Shown here: one piece after another, positions 1-6,112 of the stretch | Layout: each line of letters starts with the position of its first letter | Position numbering within the stretch: position 1 is the stretch's first letter | Origin: Eubacteriales bacterium | Lineage (GTDB): Bacteria > Bacillota_A > Clostridia > Christensenellales > Aristaeellaceae | DNA: 6,112 nucleotides | Assembly: GCA_029974855.1 (NCBI GenBank) | Contig: JARKQO010000074.1 | Location: 1 to 6,112 of the forward strand | Direction: 5' to 3' | Translations under genes and position numbers: made by a program | Notes under the pieces: generated by a model | The model's database searches: none | Told to the model about the DNA's origin: nothing | The model's input: the letters and a program-made list of their open reading frames with translations, nothing else

Positions 1-638
1 TCCTTGCCGCCCACCAGCAGCGGGAACACAGCGGGATTTTCACGCACCAGCTGCCGCACCGCCTCCACGTCCACATGGTCCAGGCGCAGGTTCAGGGTCA
101 TGGGCTGATCCTTGCCGTCCGCCTCCCGGCCCTTGGCACAGGGCACCTGGCCCAGAGCCAGCAAGTCCCCGTCCCCGGTGGCGTCGATGAAGCAGCGGGC
201 GGCCAGCTCCATCCGGCTGCCACAGGAGGTAACCGTAACGCCGCTGACCCGCTCCCCTTCTCGATTTACGGCGATGAGGGAGGTATGGTACAGCAGCTCC
301 GCCCCGGCCTCCAGCGCCATCAGCTCCAATTCCCGCTTCATGCCCTCGGAGTCAAAGGGGGTGACGGTGTAAGTATATCCGGTGGTATCAGGCACATGGC
401 CCGGGCACAGGCCCTTGGCCGCCATGCGGGCCACCATCTCCTCCATCTGCCCCAGCACCACTTGCCTGTCCCCGGCGTGGAAGGTCATCATGGGCCCGGT
501 ACCGCAGGCCGTGAGGCTGCCGCCCAAATAGCCCTGTTCCTCTATCAGCAGCACCCGCGCCCCGGCCCGGGCCGCCGCAATGACCGCCATACTCCCGGCG
601 ATGCCGCCCCCTGCCACCAGTACGTCATAGGGTTTCAT
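1..638 (-). CDS. FAD-dependent oxidoreductase, N-terminal part (cut by window edge)
   Basis: The reading frame is open from ATG at 638 to the left edge: 212 codons with no stop, so the C-terminal part is missing. The N-terminus reads [20 protein letters not shown], a Rossmann dinucleotide-binding fold with GxGxxG at residues 10-15. The second strand ends in an acidic residue (VLLIEE, Glu33) suited to the FAD ribose. It is followed by [19 protein letters not shown] (36-54) and by [14 protein letters not shown] (150-163). This combination is typical of the FAD_oxidored family (Pfam PF12831-like), usually 400-600 residues and cytoplasmic. The start lies 4 bases after the stop of the upstream permease, and a GGATGAGG ribosome binding region overlaps that gene's end, so translation is probably coupled. 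Inferred role: redox modification of the compound brought in by the linked importer. The substrate cannot be read from the sequence. Family call is firm; reaction unknown. Confidence 0.9.
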   Translation of the reverse strand, partial: MKPYDVLVAGGGIAGSMAVIAAARAGARVLLIEEQGYLGGSLTACGTGPMMTFHAGDRQVVLGQMEEMVARMAAKGLCPGHVPDTTGYTYTVTPFDSEGMKRELELMALEAGAELLYHTSLIAVNREGERVSGVTVTSCGSRMELAARCFIDATGDGDLLALGQVPCAKGREADGKDQPMTLNLRLDHVDVEAVRQLVRENPAVFPLLVGGK

Positions 639-642
639 ATCC

Positions 643-1527
643 TCATCCTTTCAAACCGGAGTTCACCATGGCGTCCGTTACCTTTTCCTGGAAGAACAGG
701 TACACGATCATGATGGGCAGCACCGACAGCGTGGTGGCGGCCATCTGCAAATGCCATTGGGGCGCGCCGTAGGCGTCGTTGAAGTTGTTCAGGGACAAAG
801 GCAGCGTATAGTTTTTGATGTCGCTGAGGAACACCAAGGGCTCCAGGTAGGTGTTCCAGGCCGCCAAAAACGCCAGAATCGCCGCCGAGCTCAGCACCGG
901 CGCGGCAATGGGCAGCATGATCCGAAAGAAGATGCCCCCGTAGCCCAGCCCGTCCATCCGGGCCGCCTCCTCCAGCTCCCTGGGGATGGTGACGAAGAAG
1001 GAGCGGCACATAAAGGCGGAAAACGCACCCTGGGCCCCGAAGACGGTCAGCAGCCCCAAAGGCGCCAGGTGATCCAGCAGGTCCAAGTCCCGCATCTGAA
1101 AGTACAGCGGCACGATAGTGACCTCAATGGGCATCATCAGGGCGGTCAGCAGCAGCACAAACAGCGCGTTGCGCCCCGGAAAGCGCAGCCGGGCAAAGGC
1201 ATAGCCGCTCAGGGACGCCACCAGCACGTTGCCCGCTGTGCCGCACGCCGCCACCAACAGGGTGTTGGCACAGTGCCGGGCAAAGGGCTGCACCCGGAAG
1301 ATTTCCAGATAATTGTACCACGCCCAGGCCTTGGGCAGCAAGGCGGGCTTGCCGAAAATCTGCCCAGCCGTGTTCAGGGAGTTCACCATCATCCACCAAA
1401 AGGGGTAGAAGAACAGCGCAAAGAAGGCAATGAGCCCCAAGACGGAGAAGATCCTTCCCGCCGCCTTTTTCCCCCGGCTTTGCACCGGGGTCCCTGCCGT
1501 CCGCTCCAGCACCGGATTATGATTCAT
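643..1527 (-). CDS. Carbohydrate ABC transporter permease, MalG/LacG type (CUT1)
   Basis: This 294-residue inner-membrane permease belongs to the binding-protein-dependent transport family (BPD_transp_1, COG0395-like). It has a hydrophilic N-terminus of about 26 residues. Six likely membrane segments lie near 27-48, 87-110, 120-141, 152-173, 209-229 and 260-279. The cytoplasmic EAA loop, which contacts the ATPase, reads [21 protein letters not shown] (from residue 186), with the conserved Gly at 193 and LP at 205-206. The C-terminus [12 protein letters not shown] is a common ending in this subfamily. The start at 1527 is preceded by GAAGG about nine bases upstream and overlaps the previous permease gene by 11 bases, so the two subunits are likely made in step as a heterodimer. 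No ATPase gene lies beside it; CUT1 importers in Bacillota often share an MsmX/UgpC-like ATPase. Substrate is probably a sugar or oligosaccharide, not determined. Confidence 0.95.
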   Translation of the reverse strand: MNHNPVLERTAGTPVQSRGKKAAGRIFSVLGLIAFFALFFYPFWWMMVNSLNTAGQIFGKPALLPKAWAWYNYLEIFRVQPFARHCANTLLVAACGTAGNVLVASLSGYAFARLRFPGRNALFVLLLTALMMPIEVTIVPLYFQMRDLDLLDHLAPLGLLTVFGAQGAFSAFMCRSFFVTIPRELEEAARMDGLGYGGIFFRIMLPIAAPVLSSAAILAFLAAWNTYLEPLVFLSDIKNYTLPLSLNNFNDAYGAPQWHLQMAATTLSVLPIMIVYLFFQEKVTDAMVNSGLKG

Positions 1528-2416
1528 GGAAGGACACCTTCTTTCGCAACGCCCATTGCACGATGGTCAGGGCCAGTACGATGCCGAACAACACCACGGA
1601 GATGGCCGAGGCGTACCCGGTGCTAAAGGCCCGGAAGGCCTGGTGGTAGATGTAATACACCAACACCATGGTGGAACCCTGGGGCCCGCCGTCCGTCATC
1701 AGGCGGATGGTGTCGAACACCCGCATGGCGCCGATCATCGTCACCACGGACACCATCAGCACCGTGGGCATCAGCAGCGGCAGCTTGATTTTGAAAAACA
1801 GCCTCAGCCCGCCCGCCCCGTCCATCCGGGCCGCCTCCACCAGTTCCCCGGGCATGTTCATCACCGCGCCGGTGAAGATCAGCACGTTCATGCCCAGGTT
1901 TTTCAGCACCCGGTTCACCACCACCGACAGCATGGCCCAGCCCTCCTGCTTGAGCCAGTTGGGGCCCTGGATACCCAACTGCGCCAGCACCCAGTTCACG
2001 GGGCCCGCGTCGCCCCCCTGGAGCAAATACTTCCACACGATGGCCCAGGCCACCCCGGAGGTGACCACAGGCAGAATCACCACGGTTTTCACCAGGTGGG
2101 AGCCAAAGCCCCGGCCGCCGATATACAAGGCCAGCCCCAAGGACAGCGCCAAGTTGGCGGGCACCAGCCACAGGGAAAACACCAGCGTATTGCCCAGGGT
2201 TTTGGCAAACAAAGCGTCCGTAGCCAGCTTTTTGTAATTGTCCAGCCCGGTGAACACATTGGTGCCAAAGAGCATGTTCTTGTTGTGCAGCGAGTACACA
2301 ACCACCATCACCAGGGGAACCAGCACGAAAAAGACAAATCCGAGCATCTGCAAGGATACGAAGGCGTATCCCGTCAGGGCTTCCCGCGTGCGGGGCTTCA
2401 TGGGGCGTAACTGCAT
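1517..2416 (-). CDS. Carbohydrate ABC transporter permease, MalF/UgpA type (CUT1)
   Basis: This is a 299-residue inner-membrane permease (COG1175-like) and the partner of the following permease. Likely membrane segments lie near 17-41, 73-99, 108-130, 159-183, 215-236 and 268-289. The EAA loop reads VEAARMDGAGGLRLFFKIKLP (from residue 193), with Gly200 and LP at 212-213. The motif MTDGGPQGST (240-249) is characteristic of MalF/UgpA-type sugar permeases. I chose ATG at 2416 because GGAGG lies seven bases upstream. The frame is open further to an ATG at 2476, but that start has no ribosome binding site and falls inside a strong hairpin. The 80-base gap to the upstream binding-protein gene carries that hairpin. 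The 3' end overlaps the next permease gene by 11 bases. It probably imports an oligosaccharide or related solute. Confidence 0.95.
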   Translation of the reverse strand: MQLRPMKPRTREALTGYAFVSLQMLGFVFFVLVPLVMVVVYSLHNKNMLFGTNVFTGLDNYKKLATDALFAKTLGNTLVFSLWLVPANLALSLGLALYIGGRGFGSHLVKTVVILPVVTSGVAWAIVWKYLLQGGDAGPVNWVLAQLGIQGPNWLKQEGWAMLSVVVNRVLKNLGMNVLIFTGAVMNMPGELVEAARMDGAGGLRLFFKIKLPLLMPTVLMVSVVTMIGAMRVFDTIRLMTDGGPQGSTMVLVYYIYHQAFRAFSTGYASAISVVLFGIVLALTIVQWALRKKVSFHES

Positions 2417-2453
2417 GAGGTTTCCTCCACCTTTGCCGGGGTCTGGGGCAAAA

Positions 2454-2484
2454 CGGCCCGGACGGCACTGGGCCATCCGGGCCG
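2454..2484 (-). terminator. Intercistronic hairpin followed by a short T run (attenuator or mRNA stabiliser)
   Basis: The arms CGGCCCGGA (2454-2462) and TCCGGGCCG (2476-2484) are perfect inverted complements of nine base pairs. Three further pairs are possible inside the 13-base loop. Read on the minus strand, the hairpin begins 12 bases after the binding-protein stop and is followed directly by TTTTG, then C-rich sequence. The U run is short for a full terminator and the permeases downstream have no visible promoter of their own. Partial termination, or protection of the upstream mRNA end, is therefore more likely than a complete stop. Confidence 0.75.
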
Positions 2485-2496
2485 GGTCCCTTGGGG

Positions 2497-3750
2497 TTAC
2501 TGCATGTAGCTGCCGTACACAGCGGCCACTTCGCTCAGCACCGCCGCCACATCCGCGTCGGCGTTCCAGAGCTTGTCAAAGACGATCTTGGCTTCCACAT
2601 CCATCTGGGGGTAGTTCACATGGGAGGGGAGCACGCGGCCTGCGGTGATGGAATCGGCCACGGCGGCCTTCATCTGCTCCGGGGTCACCATGGCGTTGGA
2701 GGAGAGGAACGCCTCGGACTCCATGACGCTGACCCGGGCCGGAGGCCAGATGCCCGCCATCCGGGCCACGCAGGATTCGCTGGTCATGTAGGCCACCAAT
2801 TCCTTGGCCAGGTCCACATTCTTGCCGCCGGCAAACGCGCCCAGGCCCGCCTGCCCGATCACGGGCACGGAACCGGCCTTGCCGGAAGGCATGGGCGCGA
2901 TGCCCCACTTCCATGTCACGTCCTTCAGGTTGGATACCCGGGAGATCTGCCCCACGGTCATGGCGGCGCCGCCGGCGTAGAAGTTGCTCTCATCCCCGGG
3001 AGGCACCACGGACTGGTCAACGTACAGCATGTCGTGGAAGAACTGCACAGCCTCCACAGCCTCGGGCTCGGCGATCTTCACATTGCCTTCGTTATCCCAC
3101 ACATCGCCCCCATTGGCGCGGATGATGGGCACCAGGTTGTGCAGAATCCGGGCGTCGTAGCCCTGGGTATCCACAGTCACAAAGCCCCACACGCCGGTGG
3201 CGTCGTGGATGGCCTTGGCGGCTTCCCGGAAGCTGTCCCAGGTCCAGGTGCCCTCGGCGGCCTGCTCCTCGGGGGTCTTTAGGCCCGCCTGGGCGAACAG
3301 ATCCGCGTTGTAGAGCATGAAGAAGGGGGAGGTGGAGAAGGGCACGGCGTAGGTAGCGCCGTCCTTGCGCCACAGCTCCATGGCGCTGCCGGACAGGTCC
3401 CCGGGGTTGTAGGCGGCCAGGGCTTCATCCAGGGGGGCCAGCATGCCGGAGGCCACGAAGGCCGGGGCGGAGGTTTCCAGCACCCAGTACGCGTCGGGGG
3501 CGGCATTGCCTTGCAGCTCCAGCAGGAGCTTGGTGTTGTATTCCGCAAAGTCGATGGACTCAAAGGCAGCTTCCACAGCGATGCCCTTTTGCTCGGCAAA
3601 TTCCTTTACGAACGTGCCCAGCAGCTCCAGCTGCGCCTCGTTGCTGGTCCAGGTGGCGATTTTCAGCTGTACCGGGCCTTCCGCCAGCGCGGTGGAAGCC
3701 AGGGCCAGGCTGAGAACGAGAGCCAGGAGCAAAGAAACCAGTTTCTTCAT
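2497..3750 (-). CDS. Extracellular solute-binding protein of the importer (SBP family 1, UgpB/MalE-like)
   Basis: This 417-residue exported binding protein (COG1653-like) is the presumed receptor that delivers substrate to the two downstream permeases. The signal peptide is clear: MKK, a leucine/alanine-rich core over residues 4-18, and a likely cleavage at ALA|EG after residue 23. The mature protein starts VQLKIATWTSNEAQLELLGTF, a typical first strand and helix. Further family features are NTKLLLELQGNAAPDAYWV (72-90), ATYAVPFSTSPFFMLYNADL (132-151) and GTWTWDSFREAAKAI (167-181). The start at 3750 has AAGGAGG seven bases upstream; an ATG 42 bases further upstream has no such site. There is no lipobox cysteine, which is odd for a Gram-positive binding protein. 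A likely promoter and paired direct repeats lie upstream, and a hairpin follows the stop. Ligand unknown, most likely a carbohydrate. Confidence 0.93.
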   Translation of the reverse strand: MKKLVSLLLALVLSLALASTALAEGPVQLKIATWTSNEAQLELLGTFVKEFAEQKGIAVEAAFESIDFAEYNTKLLLELQGNAAPDAYWVLETSAPAFVASGMLAPLDEALAAYNPGDLSGSAMELWRKDGATYAVPFSTSPFFMLYNADLFAQAGLKTPEEQAAEGTWTWDSFREAAKAIHDATGVWGFVTVDTQGYDARILHNLVPIIRANGGDVWDNEGNVKIAEPEAVEAVQFFHDMLYVDQSVVPPGDESNFYAGGAAMTVGQISRVSNLKDVTWKWGIAPMPSGKAGSVPVIGQAGLGAFAGGKNVDLAKELVAYMTSESCVARMAGIWPPARVSVMESEAFLSSNAMVTPEQMKAAVADSITAGRVLPSHVNYPQMDVEAKIVFDKLWNADADVAAVLSEVAAVYGSYMQ

Positions 3751-3800
3751 GGGATATCCTCCTTTTTTCAGGTCGAGAGGTTCTGGGGGCATGGAACATC

Positions 3801-3820
3801 AGGATGCGCCGGGCGATCCT
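3801..3820 (-). other. Small hairpin in the predicted leader of the importer operon
   Basis: AGGAT (3801-3805) and ATCCT (3816-3820) pair, and three more pairs (3807-3809 with 3813-3815) can form inside, with one bulged base and a three-base loop. No T run follows on the minus strand, so it is not a terminator. It lies about 50 bases before the start codon and leaves the ribosome binding site free. It may have no function. Confidence 0.3.
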
Positions 3821-3838
3821 TGGACGCCTCGTAGGCCT

Positions 3839-3867
3839 ACCATACCATGGCCCCCTTCCCCCGGCAA
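3839..3867 (-). promoter_or_regulatory. Candidate promoter of the importer operon
   Basis: On the minus strand TTGCCG (3862-3867) is followed after 17 bases by TATGGT (3839-3844), which is preceded by TGG, giving an extended -10 element. Each hexamer matches the sigma-A consensus at four of six positions. A start near 3832 would leave a leader of about 80 bases before the binding-protein gene. An alternative arrangement (TTCACA at 3913-3918 with CACAAT at 3891-3896) cannot be excluded. Confidence 0.45.
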
Positions 3868-3884
3868 GAATTTGGGGAGGGTTG

Positions 3885-3922
3885 CGTAACATTGTGAAGG
3901 CAATCGAAATTTTGTGAAGCTA
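3885..3922 (-). promoter_or_regulatory. Tandem direct repeats, candidate activator binding site
   Basis: CTTCACAA on the minus strand occurs at 3892-3899 and again at 3912-3919, exactly 20 bases apart. Aligning the flanks at the same offset gives 13 identical bases of 18 (3885-3902 against 3905-3922). Two copies on the same face of the helix, about 53-90 bases upstream of the predicted transcription start, fit binding by an AraC-type regulator such as the divergent YesN-like protein. The sequence pattern is direct observation; the identity of the binder is inference. Confidence 0.5.
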
Positions 3923-3932
3923 CATCGGAAAA

Positions 3933-5444
3933 CTAAGGCTGCACAAGGGTTTCGTCGTCCTTGTTGCGCCGGTACCAGGCGTTCATGGCCTCCTCAAAGG
4001 CAAGGCCGCCCCCCGCTTCCCAGGCCGCGATCATCCCCTGGACCGCCTCCCGGGGGGAGACCTCCGTGATGATGGCCTCCAGCAGCATATCCCCCATGAG
4101 CTTGTTCAGGGCCGCCCGAGCTTCGGTGCCGGGCTGCCCGAAGGCGTAGGAGGACTTGTCTGGGATGAGGGTGAGGCCCTCTATCTCCCCGTTCATCTGA
4201 TCGTAGGCCTTGGCCATCTCCGGGGTCTTCCGGGCCCGGGCCTGCCAGTATACAAACTCGTTGCCCTCCGGGGAAAGCCCCGTGTACTGGGACGCGTTCA
4301 AAACCGGCTCAAACCCCGGAAACAGCGGGTAGTATTGCCCGTCCCGCACCTCGTACTGCTCCCCCTCCACCCCCAGGTAGGTAAACAGAAAGGTTTCCGG
4401 CGCGGATTGCAGATTCAGGTAGTGCACCGCGTCCGCCACGTGCCGGGCGGACTTGGGGATACAAAAGATGTAGTAGATGCTGTAGTCCACATAGGCGCAG
4501 GCAGGGGTTTGGGGGTTTTTGCGCAGGGTGCCCACCATGTCCACGCCGCTTTTCAGGCCCGCAGCCTCAAAGGCCTCCTTGAGGGTGGGGATGTCCCAGA
4601 AATACATAGTGGTGACATAGGCCTTGTTTGTCGCCATCTTCTCGATGGTGTTCTCCGTCTTGGTGATGGGAAACTCTGCCTCCAGCAGCCCTTTTCGGTA
4701 CAGCCCTTGCATGTAGGCCAGGTACTCCTCCAAGGCGGGCATGCGGACCCGGGGCACAAACGCCCCCTCTTGCAGATACCATTCCGCCTCCCCCAGGCCA
4801 TAGGCGCTGAGGATGGGCAACACCCATACCGTGTTGGTGGCCGCCGCCACAGTCAAAGGGGAAACCCCCGTATGGGCCCGGATGCGCTCCAGGCAATCGG
4901 TAAGCTCCTCCAAGGTGCGGGGCAAGGCCAGCCCCAGCTCCCCCATCACATCCTCCCGGAAGGCCAGGCCGTGGCGGAGCGTACCGTAAGGGTTTTCCAT
5001 GGTGGGGTTGTTAAACAGGGGCACGCCGTAAATCTCCCCGTTTTCCCCCAGCATCAGCTGGTTGCGCAGCGCCGTGGCGTCCACCGGCAAATTGCCGCCG
5101 TACGCCACCAGGTAGGGGGCCAAATCCACCAGGGCCCCCTGGCTTTTCAGGGCCATAAACTGCTCGGTGCGGCACTTGATGATGTCGTACTCCGCTCCGG
5201 TAGCCACCTGAAAGAGCAGCTTGGAGGTGGGATCGTCCTGGGGCAGCACGTCGTAGATCACCCGGTACCCGGTGACCTCCTCCATCCTCTTCCCGGCGAT
5301 GTCATGGTTCATGTCCGCCAAGGTATAGGGAATCACCATGCGCAGCGCCGGGCGCGGGTCCGCCAAGAGCTCCACCGCCCGGGCCCCAGGCCCCGCCCCC
5401 ATCATCAGGACCGCCAGGGCCCCGGCCCACCAACGCTTTCCCAT
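3933..5444 (-). CDS. Second extracellular solute-binding protein, long LplA/LipO-like type
   Basis: This 503-residue exported protein has a signal peptide (MGKRWWAGALAVLMMGAG, likely cleavage ARA|VE after residue 23) and again no lipobox cysteine. The body resembles the long CUT1 binding proteins often found with YesM/YesN two-component systems: LLFQVATGAEYDIIKC (76-91), GENGEIYGVPLFNN (133-146), LAFREDVMGELGLALPRTLEEL (160-181). The C-terminal part holds a GLTLIPDKSSYAF stretch. It is about 85 residues longer than the importer's own binding protein and shows no obvious close similarity to it by eye, so it does not look like a recent duplicate. GGAGG lies seven bases before the ATG. It is divergent from the response regulator and is separated from the next gene by 182 bases. 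It could be a second receptor for the same permeases, or a ligand sensor for the two-component system. The family call is good; the role is inference. Confidence 0.88.
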   Translation of the reverse strand: MGKRWWAGALAVLMMGAGPGARAVELLADPRPALRMVIPYTLADMNHDIAGKRMEEVTGYRVIYDVLPQDDPTSKLLFQVATGAEYDIIKCRTEQFMALKSQGALVDLAPYLVAYGGNLPVDATALRNQLMLGENGEIYGVPLFNNPTMENPYGTLRHGLAFREDVMGELGLALPRTLEELTDCLERIRAHTGVSPLTVAAATNTVWVLPILSAYGLGEAEWYLQEGAFVPRVRMPALEEYLAYMQGLYRKGLLEAEFPITKTENTIEKMATNKAYVTTMYFWDIPTLKEAFEAAGLKSGVDMVGTLRKNPQTPACAYVDYSIYYIFCIPKSARHVADAVHYLNLQSAPETFLFTYLGVEGEQYEVRDGQYYPLFPGFEPVLNASQYTGLSPEGNEFVYWQARARKTPEMAKAYDQMNGEIEGLTLIPDKSSYAFGQPGTEARAALNKLMGDMLLEAIITEVSPREAVQGMIAAWEAGGGLAFEEAMNAWYRRNKDDETLVQP

Positions 5445-5474
5445 ACCGCTTCCTCCCCATGCCGGCTTTTGTTC

Positions 5475-5483
5475 ATTGTATCA
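5475..5483 (-). promoter_or_regulatory. Extended -10 promoter of the long binding-protein gene
   Basis: The minus strand reads TGATACAAT, an extended -10 element (TGn plus TACAAT, five of six to consensus). It lies in an AT-rich patch of an otherwise GC-rich region. No good -35 is seen; TTGTGC at 5496-5501 is only 15 bases upstream. A start near 5468 would give a leader of about 24 bases, which contains the GGAGG ribosome binding site. Confidence 0.55.
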
Positions 5484-5579
5484 TATTTTCCTCAGGCACA
5501 ATCTTACGATTTTGCGCCCCATCCTACGCACTTGCACCCAAAATCATCCGGCTGCTGGCGCGGCCCTCCGGGTTTCATG

Positions 5580-5585
5580 TATAAT
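5580..5585 (+). promoter_or_regulatory. -10 box of the response regulator gene
   Basis: A perfect TATAAT stands 45 bases before the ATG at 5631, giving a predicted leader of about 39 bases. The -35 region at 16-18 bases spacing is GC-rich and matches the consensus poorly. The promoter may therefore be weak or need an activator. The position also argues against the in-frame ATG at 5577 as the gene start. Confidence 0.55.
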
Positions 5586-5630
5586 ATAAGAGTATCCTGT
5601 AACAGCGCAACCAGAAAGCGAGCTGGCTGT

Positions 5631-6112
5631 ATGTACCGTTTGGCCATCATAGACGATGAGTCCGCCACCCGGCAAGGGCTGCGAAGCATGCTGGATTGGG
5701 AAAAGCTGAATATTGAAATCGTAGGGGAGGCCGAGGACGGCTTTGCGGGCAAGGCCATGGTGCAGCAGCAAAGGCCGGACATCATCATCTGCGACGTGCG
5801 CATGCCCAGGCTAGACGGCATTGCCTTGGTGGCGCAGCTGCGTCCGCTGTTTCCGGACTTGCAGATCATCTTTTTAAGCGGCCACTCGGAAAAGGCCTAT
5901 CTGCGCAGCGCCATCCGCTTTGGGGCCATCGACTACCTGGACAAGCCCGTACTCCGGGAGGAACTGCGGGCCGTGGTGGAAAAAGCCAAGGAACGGGTGC
6001 GGGACAGCCGGGGGAACCAGCCCCTGCGCACCTTCCAGGGGTACATCGCCCAGCTGTTTGCGGGCCAGGCCGCCCCTGCCGCCCTTCCCCAGGGGCTCCC
6101 TGTGGATTTTGA
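5631..6112 (+). CDS. Response regulator receiver domain, YesN/AraC type (cut by window edge)
   Basis: The N-terminal 160 residues of a two-component response regulator are present, with the frame open at the right edge. The receiver domain spans about residues 1-122. Its acidic pocket is Asp8/Asp9 (IIDDE), the likely phosphoacceptor is Asp55 (IICDVRMP), the switch residue is Ser83 (FLSGH) and the conserved lysine is Lys105 (YLDKPV). The GLRSMLDW stretch (16-23) followed by IVGEAEDG (30-37) is typical of the YesN group, whose C-terminus carries an AraC-type DNA-binding domain. That domain would lie beyond the window, so it is inferred. The start at 5631 fits the family N-terminus but has only a weak ribosome binding site. 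An in-frame ATG at 5577 abuts the -10 box and is unlikely. The protein is expected to act in the cytoplasm with a YesM-like histidine kinase and to control the adjacent transport genes. Confidence 0.92.
   Translation, partial: MYRLAIIDDESATRQGLRSMLDWEKLNIEIVGEAEDGFAGKAMVQQQRPDIIICDVRMPRLDGIALVAQLRPLFPDLQIIFLSGHSEKAYLRSAIRFGAIDYLDKPVLREELRAVVEKAKERVRDSRGNQPLRTFQGYIAQLFAGQAAPAALPQGLPVDF

Noticed and set aside
75..713. Plus-strand open frame of 212 codons opposite the oxidoreductase
   Set aside because: The minus strand codes for a convincing FAD-binding protein over the same bases; the plus frame has no family features and no ribosome binding site that I can see.
751..2410. Two long plus-strand open frames (751-1626 and 1526-2410) opposite the permease genes
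   Set aside because: They are rich in His, Gln, Gly and Arg, lack any recognisable domain, and lie exactly opposite well-supported permeases. GC-rich DNA commonly leaves such antisense frames open.
2416..2476. Upstream ATG at 2476 for the first permease
   Set aside because: It lacks a ribosome binding site and lies in the hairpin arm; the added residues are proline/glycine-rich and unlike permease N-termini. ATG at 2416 has a good GGAGG.
2491..3282. Plus-strand open frame of 263 codons opposite the importer binding protein
   Set aside because: It is His/Gly-rich antisense shadow of the binding-protein gene, without a domain or a translation signal.
3750..3792. Upstream ATG at 3792 for the importer binding protein
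   Set aside because: It would put a charged stretch before the signal peptide and would cover the AAGGAGG site that serves the ATG at 3750.
3881..3890. Near-palindrome GTTGCGTAAC as a LacI-type operator
   Set aside because: Two of ten positions break the symmetry and no extended flanking symmetry is seen; no LacI-type regulator is in the window.
5577..5630. In-frame ATG at 5577 as start of the response regulator
   Set aside because: It directly abuts the TATAAT box, would lie upstream of the expected transcription start, and adds residues before the normal receiver N-terminus.
5504..5869. Minus-strand open frame of 121 codons under the response regulator
   Set aside because: It is antisense to a clear receiver domain with all catalytic residues in place and is rich in Ser and Met without family features.

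Overview
The window looks like a chromosomal segment from a GC-rich member of the Bacillota, probably a clostridial, gut-type anaerobe. The reasons are strong AGGAGG-type ribosome binding sites, a CUT1 carbohydrate importer without its own ATPase, a YesN-type response regulator and a long LplA-type solute-binding protein. This assignment is an inference from gene style only. GC content was judged by eye, not computed, and no phylogenetic marker is present. There is no sign of mobile DNA, CRISPR, tRNA or rRNA.

Layout. Five genes lie on the minus strand and are read from right to left. The first (5444-3933) is a ~500-residue LplA-type extracellular solute-binding protein. The second (3750-2497) is a shorter family 1 solute-binding protein of ordinary importer size. 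Next come two six-helix permeases (2416-1517 and 1527-643), whose genes overlap by 11 bases. The last (from 638, running off the left edge) is an FAD-dependent oxidoreductase that starts 4 bases after the second permease stops. A response regulator of the YesN type is divergent on the plus strand (5631 to the right edge). Its partner kinase would be expected just outside the window.

How it may work. The shorter binding protein and the two permeases form a sugar or oligosaccharide importer that would borrow a shared MsmX/UgpC-like ATPase. The oxidoreductase is translationally tied to the permeases, so it probably acts on the imported compound. The long binding protein sits alone, next to the divergent regulator. 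It may be a second uptake receptor or a ligand sensor for the two-component system. Between the two binding-protein genes there is a pair of direct repeats 20 bp apart upstream of a plausible promoter. This is a good candidate for the operator of the AraC-type response regulator. A strong GC hairpin followed by four T lies between the importer's binding-protein gene and the permease genes. It probably sets a high binding-protein to permease ratio.

The most useful observations are the spaced direct repeats (3885-3922), the intercistronic hairpin (2454-2484), the isolated second binding protein beside the regulator, and the lack of a lipobox cysteine in both binding proteins. No entirely new system can be demonstrated from this window.
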